Positions 61,313-64,000 of a stretch of DNA of 64,000 nucleotides are shown in pieces; position 1 is the first letter of the stretch, and every line of letters begins with the position of its first letter. The notes beneath the pieces were generated by a model. That model searched no databases, was not told the DNA's origin, and saw only the letters and a program-made list of their open reading frames with translations. The DNA is from G965220205 sp965220205 (GTDB lineage Bacteria > Chloroflexota > Dehalococcoidia > Lucifugimonadales > Australimonadaceae): NCBI GenBank assembly GCA_965220205.1, contig OZ244812.1, positions 1,798,001 to 1,862,000 on the forward strand. The letters run 5' to 3'. A program made the position numbers and the translations under genes.

Positions 61313-62341
61313 ATGCGTCACACTTGGGCCAACGCGTTCATCCTGCTCCTGGCCGCGAGCTCGCTCGTGACCGGCTACTACGCGCTCGTCGCCGGCGAGC
61401 CAAGCCAGGCGTGGCAAGTCAGCGCGCACAACGTAGCCGGTTTCGGCGTCGTCGCCGTGCTCGTCTGGAAGCTGCCCAACGTCCTCAGGCCGCTCATCCG
61501 GCGGTTCGGCGCTTACACCTACCAGGACTACCTCGCGCTGGCCGCGCTCACGCTCCTCCTGACCGATATCCTCCTCGGCATTGCCTGGGTCCACCTGGGC
61601 CGGTTCTCCTACCTCGGGACGTCGGGCCTCACGTTGCACACCGTGCTCGTCTTTCTCATCGTGCCGATGATCGTCTGGCACGTCGCCCGCTACCGAAAGC
61701 TGCTCCGGCCCCGCTATTGGGCGGAGCGCCGCTCGGTGCTGCGGCTGGGCGGGCTGGCGCTCGCGGGCGCGGCGCTCTGGCAGGTCGGCGTCCGTCTCGA
61801 CAGCGCGACGGGCGTCGCGAAGGCCAAGCGCTTCACCGGCTCCTACGCCGCCGGAGACTTCCAGGGCAACGCCTTCCCCACGACGTCGTGGCTGAACGAC
61901 CGGCTCGGCCCGATCGACCGCGAGACATGGACCCTGACGATCGCGGGGGCGGTCGACCATCCGGCCGTGCTCCCGTTCAGTGCCCTGCAACCCACCGAGG
62001 AGGAGACGGCCACGCTCGACTGCACGGGCGGATGGCACTCGACGCAGCGCTGGGAGGGCGTGCGGCTCGGCGCGCTCATCGGCCCCACCCGTCCCCAGAG
62101 CTCCGCGGCGAGCGTCACTGTGACCTCCGCGACGGGCTACTACCGGCGCTTCCCGCTTCGGCAAGCAGAGGGCCTGCTGCTCGCCACGCACGTCGGCGGC
62201 GAGCCGCTGTCGCACGGCCACGGCGCGCCGTTGCGGCTGGTCGTGCCGGGGAAGCGCGGCTTCGAGTGGGTGAAGTGGGTCACGCGGATCGACGTCAACA
62301 CGACCGGCAGCTGGCTCCAGCCTCCGCTGCCGCTCCAGTAA
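61313..62341 (+). CDS. Fused haem-type membrane domain and molybdopterin oxidoreductase
   Basis: This 342-residue protein joins an N-terminal four-helix membrane domain (about residues 7-124, with H39, H94, H109 and H123 as possible haem ligands) to a sulfite-oxidase-type molybdopterin domain. Cys237 in LDCTGGW is the probable Mo ligand. Between them lies R139-R140-SVLRL followed by a hydrophobic stretch, which is a twin-arginine signal inside the chain. It resembles MsrP/MsrQ-type methionine sulfoxide reductases in one polypeptide and should act outside the membrane. The substrate is not established. Confidence 0.8.
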   Translation: MRHTWANAFILLLAASSLVTGYYALVAGEPSQAWQVSAHNVAGFGVVAVLVWKLPNVLRPLIRRFGAYTYQDYLALAALTLLLTDILLGIAWVHLGRFSYLGTSGLTLHTVLVFLIVPMIVWHVARYRKLLRPRYWAERRSVLRLGGLALAGAALWQVGVRLDSATGVAKAKRFTGSYAAGDFQGNAFPTTSWLNDRLGPIDRETWTLTIAGAVDHPAVLPFSALQPTEEETATLDCTGGWHSTQRWEGVRLGALIGPTRPQSSAASVTVTSATGYYRRFPLRQAEGLLLATHVGGEPLSHGHGAPLRLVVPGKRGFEWVKWVTRIDVNTTGSWLQPPLPLQ

Positions 62342-62455
62342 CCAGCCCAGTGGGGGAGTGCAGAGGGCAAGCCCTCTGCCGGGGGCGTGGGGGTGTCCCC
62401 CACCCCAAGCGTTGCGGATGGGCGGGCCGGAAGAACAGCGCTCGTCAAACAGAGT
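62341..62455 (-). repeat. Dispersed repeat family 2, copy C
   Basis: This is an inverted copy of 38031-38215 and 38571-38760, with GCAGAGGGCAAGCCCTCTGC and GTGGGGGTGTCCCCCAC palindromes and AAGAACAGCGCTCGTC. It begins at the stop codon of the molybdopterin gene and may serve as its transcription terminator, since the second palindrome would form a stable stem. No T-run follows. Confidence 0.75.
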
Positions 62456-62540
62456 AGATTACCATTGCGGCGAACGGCCACCGCGCGGCAAGGCCTCGGG
62501 GTCCACGAGGCCCGTTTCTCGCAGGCAGAAGGAGGCGACG

Positions 62541-63500
62541 ATGCTCGAGTCCTACGGACCGCCGACTCCGCCGGTGCTCAGCAGGTCGACGCTTGCCCTG
62601 GAGATCGCGGCGGAGCTGGTGGGGACGGACGGGTGGCCGTACCTCCGCGCCCACATCGACCTTCGCCAGAGCGACTTCGACGAGGCCGGCTTTGGCTTGT
62701 TCGGCAGCGGGAGCCCGGAGGGGATCGACGAGGTCGCCCAGGGCAGGGCCGGCCTCGCGATGATCAACCCGTCGGCGATGCTGACGATGGCCTATCGCGG
62801 CACGGGGCCGTTCACCAAGCCGCTGCCGGTGCGCGTCATCGCGGTGCTGCCGTCGTACGACCAGATCACACTGGGAGTGATGGAGCGCACGGGCCTCCGC
62901 TCGTTCGCCGACATCCGCGAACAGCGCTACCCGCTCCGCGTGTCGGTCCGCGGGCCCAGGGCGAACTCCGTGCCGCTGGTCGCAAACGAGATATGCAAGG
63001 CCCACGGGTTCACGCTGGACGACATCGAGTCGTGGGGCGGCGAGGTCTCGTACTTCCGGCGGTTGCCCGGCGCCCGGCTGCCCGACATCGAGAAGGGCGA
63101 GGCGGACGCGATCTTCGACGAGGCCGTGCGGCAGTGGGTCGACCCCGGCGCGGCGCTCGGCATGCGCTTCCTCGAGCCCGAGGACGAGGCGCTCGCCAAG
63201 CTGGAGGCGCTGGGCATGCGCCGCGGCGTCGTGCTCAGGTCCGACTTCCCCCGCCTCGCGGCGGACTTCCAGGCCGTCGACTTCTCCGGCTTTCCGGTCT
63301 TCACCAACGAGGCCGTGCCCGATGAGCAGGTCCAAGCGCTCTGCGCCGCGCTGGAGGCCCGCCGGGACCGCATCCCGTGGGAGGGCGCCGGCCCGCTGCC
63401 GCTCGACCGCATGAGCGTCGACACCCGCGAGGGGCCGCTGGACGTGCCGCTGCATCCCGCCGCCGAGGTCTACTGGCGCGAGCGGGGCTACCGAGGCTGA
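62541..63500 (+). CDS. TAXI/NMT1-like solute-binding family protein
   Basis: This 319-residue protein has the type II periplasmic-binding fold seen in TAXI TRAP transporter binding proteins (LALEIAAELVG, ALGMRFLE), but no signal peptide or lipobox. It is therefore probably cytoplasmic or an enzyme-like sensor, as with 27074-28012. No TRAP membrane subunits are nearby. AGAAGGAGG precedes the ATG at 62541. It is followed after five bases by an acetyltransferase gene, so the two are likely one transcript. Confidence 0.75.
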   Translation: MLESYGPPTPPVLSRSTLALEIAAELVGTDGWPYLRAHIDLRQSDFDEAGFGLFGSGSPEGIDEVAQGRAGLAMINPSAMLTMAYRGTGPFTKPLPVRVIAVLPSYDQITLGVMERTGLRSFADIREQRYPLRVSVRGPRANSVPLVANEICKAHGFTLDDIESWGGEVSYFRRLPGARLPDIEKGEADAIFDEAVRQWVDPGAALGMRFLEPEDEALAKLEALGMRRGVVLRSDFPRLAADFQAVDFSGFPVFTNEAVPDEQVQALCAALEARRDRIPWEGAGPLPLDRMSVDTREGPLDVPLHPAAEVYWRERGYRG

Positions 63501-63505
63501 CCGCT

Positions 63506-64000
63506 ATGCCTGAGCTCCTCGTATCGACCATACGCGCCGGCGAGGTCCACTCCGCGGCGCGCGTGATGGCCAATGCATTCGCGGACGCCCCGCGTTTCCG
63601 GTTCCTCGTTCCGGACGACGCACAACGGACGACGAAGCTGCGCTGGTACTGGGGAGCGGTCATTCGCGCTAGCCTCCGTTCGGCCGGGGTCGTTCAGGCG
63701 GCCCGCGAGGAGCCAAACGGTCTCCCGCTCGGCATCGCGATCTGGGAGCCTCCGGGACACAGCAAGCACAGCGCCCTCACGCTATTGCGGTCCGGCCTCT
63801 GGGCAACGCCCATGCGGCTCGGCGTCTCCGCCTACCTGAGGCGTCGTTCGCTAAGCTCCGTGCTCGCGGCGCTTGGACCGCCTGGACCTTGCTGGCGCCT
63901 GAACGCCATCGGCGTCGATCCTTCGCAGCAACGCTCGGGCCTAGGAACGGCGCTGCTCCGCTGGATGCTCGCACGAGTCGACAGCGACGGATTGCCTGCC
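63506..64000 (+). CDS. GNAT family N-acetyltransferase (cut by the window end)
   Basis: The first 165 residues of an acetyltransferase are present and the frame runs past the window edge. The acetyl-CoA motif A is visible as LNAIGVDPSQQRSGLGTALL near residues 132-151, with the Q-x-x-G-x-G spacing. The N-terminus FADAPRFRFLVPD resembles the antibiotic or polyamine acetyltransferase-like group often found in Gram-positive bacteria. The ATG at 63506 follows the binding-protein stop by five bases. Confidence 0.78.
   Translation, partial: MPELLVSTIRAGEVHSAARVMANAFADAPRFRFLVPDDAQRTTKLRWYWGAVIRASLRSAGVVQAAREEPNGLPLGIAIWEPPGHSKHSALTLLRSGLWATPMRLGVSAYLRRRSLSSVLAALGPPGPCWRLNAIGVDPSQQRSGLGTALLRWMLARVDSDGLPA

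Overview
The window is a GC-rich bacterial chromosome segment that carries housekeeping genes (rph, comEA-comEC, purF, argS, recG) among many paralogous catabolic genes. I count six Rieske-type oxygenase alpha subunits plus one Rieske ferredoxin, six cupin proteins (four of them large bicupins), three Gfo/Idh/MocA dehydrogenases, two class II aldolases, three amidohydrolases, an enolase-superfamily enzyme, a TPP enzyme and several orphan solute-binding proteins. This kind of paralogue expansion, together with a LexA box of the GAAC-N4-GTTC type and dispersed intergenic repeats, suggests a Chloroflexota bacterium of the Dehalococcoidia/SAR202 type. That placement is inference from gene content; no rRNA or tRNA gene is present to test it.

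Layout. 1-9.5 kb: TPP enzyme, HAD phosphatase, MFS transporter, PPOX-fold oxidoreductase, HtrA-type protease, RNase PH, and an iron-type ABC importer pair (permease and lipoprotein) without an ATPase. 9.6-12.4 kb: comEC and comEA. 12.5-18.1 kb: two mirrored sets of class II aldolase plus Gfo/Idh dehydrogenase around a shared divergent promoter region, one set followed by an amidohydrolase. 18.7-28.0 kb: Rieske and bicupin genes, an unusual proteasome-like Ntn-hydrolase with a small overlapping partner, an ABC permease remnant, a PanB-like enzyme, a tandem DUF427 gene broken by an in-frame TGA, and a solute-binding protein. 28.1-32.6 kb: an SOS-boxed DNA-repair radical SAM gene, an amidohydrolase, and an AAA ATPase/TOPRIM pair that looks like a defence module. 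32.7-45.4 kb: the densest Rieske/cupin region, interrupted by mosaics of dispersed repeats and a PLD nuclease-like gene. 45.5-56.5 kb: purF, a GalT/HIT-like gene, a glycosyltransferase, a nicotinate phosphoribosyltransferase-like gene, small unknown genes, argS and recG. 56.6-64 kb: bicupin, acetyltransferases, enolase-superfamily enzyme, DUF6159 membrane protein, a fused haem/molybdopterin oxidoreductase, and a TAXI-like binding protein.

The catabolic genes plausibly work together as separate small operons for oxidising aromatic or alicyclic organic matter. Rieske oxygenases would hydroxylate, gentisate-dioxygenase-like and other cupins would cleave or isomerise, LigJ-like and other amidohydrolases would hydrate or decarboxylate, and aldolase/dehydrogenase pairs would finish. 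No dedicated Rieske reductase is present, so electrons must come from elsewhere in the genome. Interspersed genes of visibly lower GC (HAD phosphatase, Ntn-hydrolase pair, AAA/TOPRIM pair, PLD protein, the 51.2-52.1 kb pair, an acetyltransferase) look like accessory insertions. The strongest candidates for something new are the Ntn-hydrolase pair, the TGA-interrupted DUF427 gene and the AAA/TOPRIM pair.
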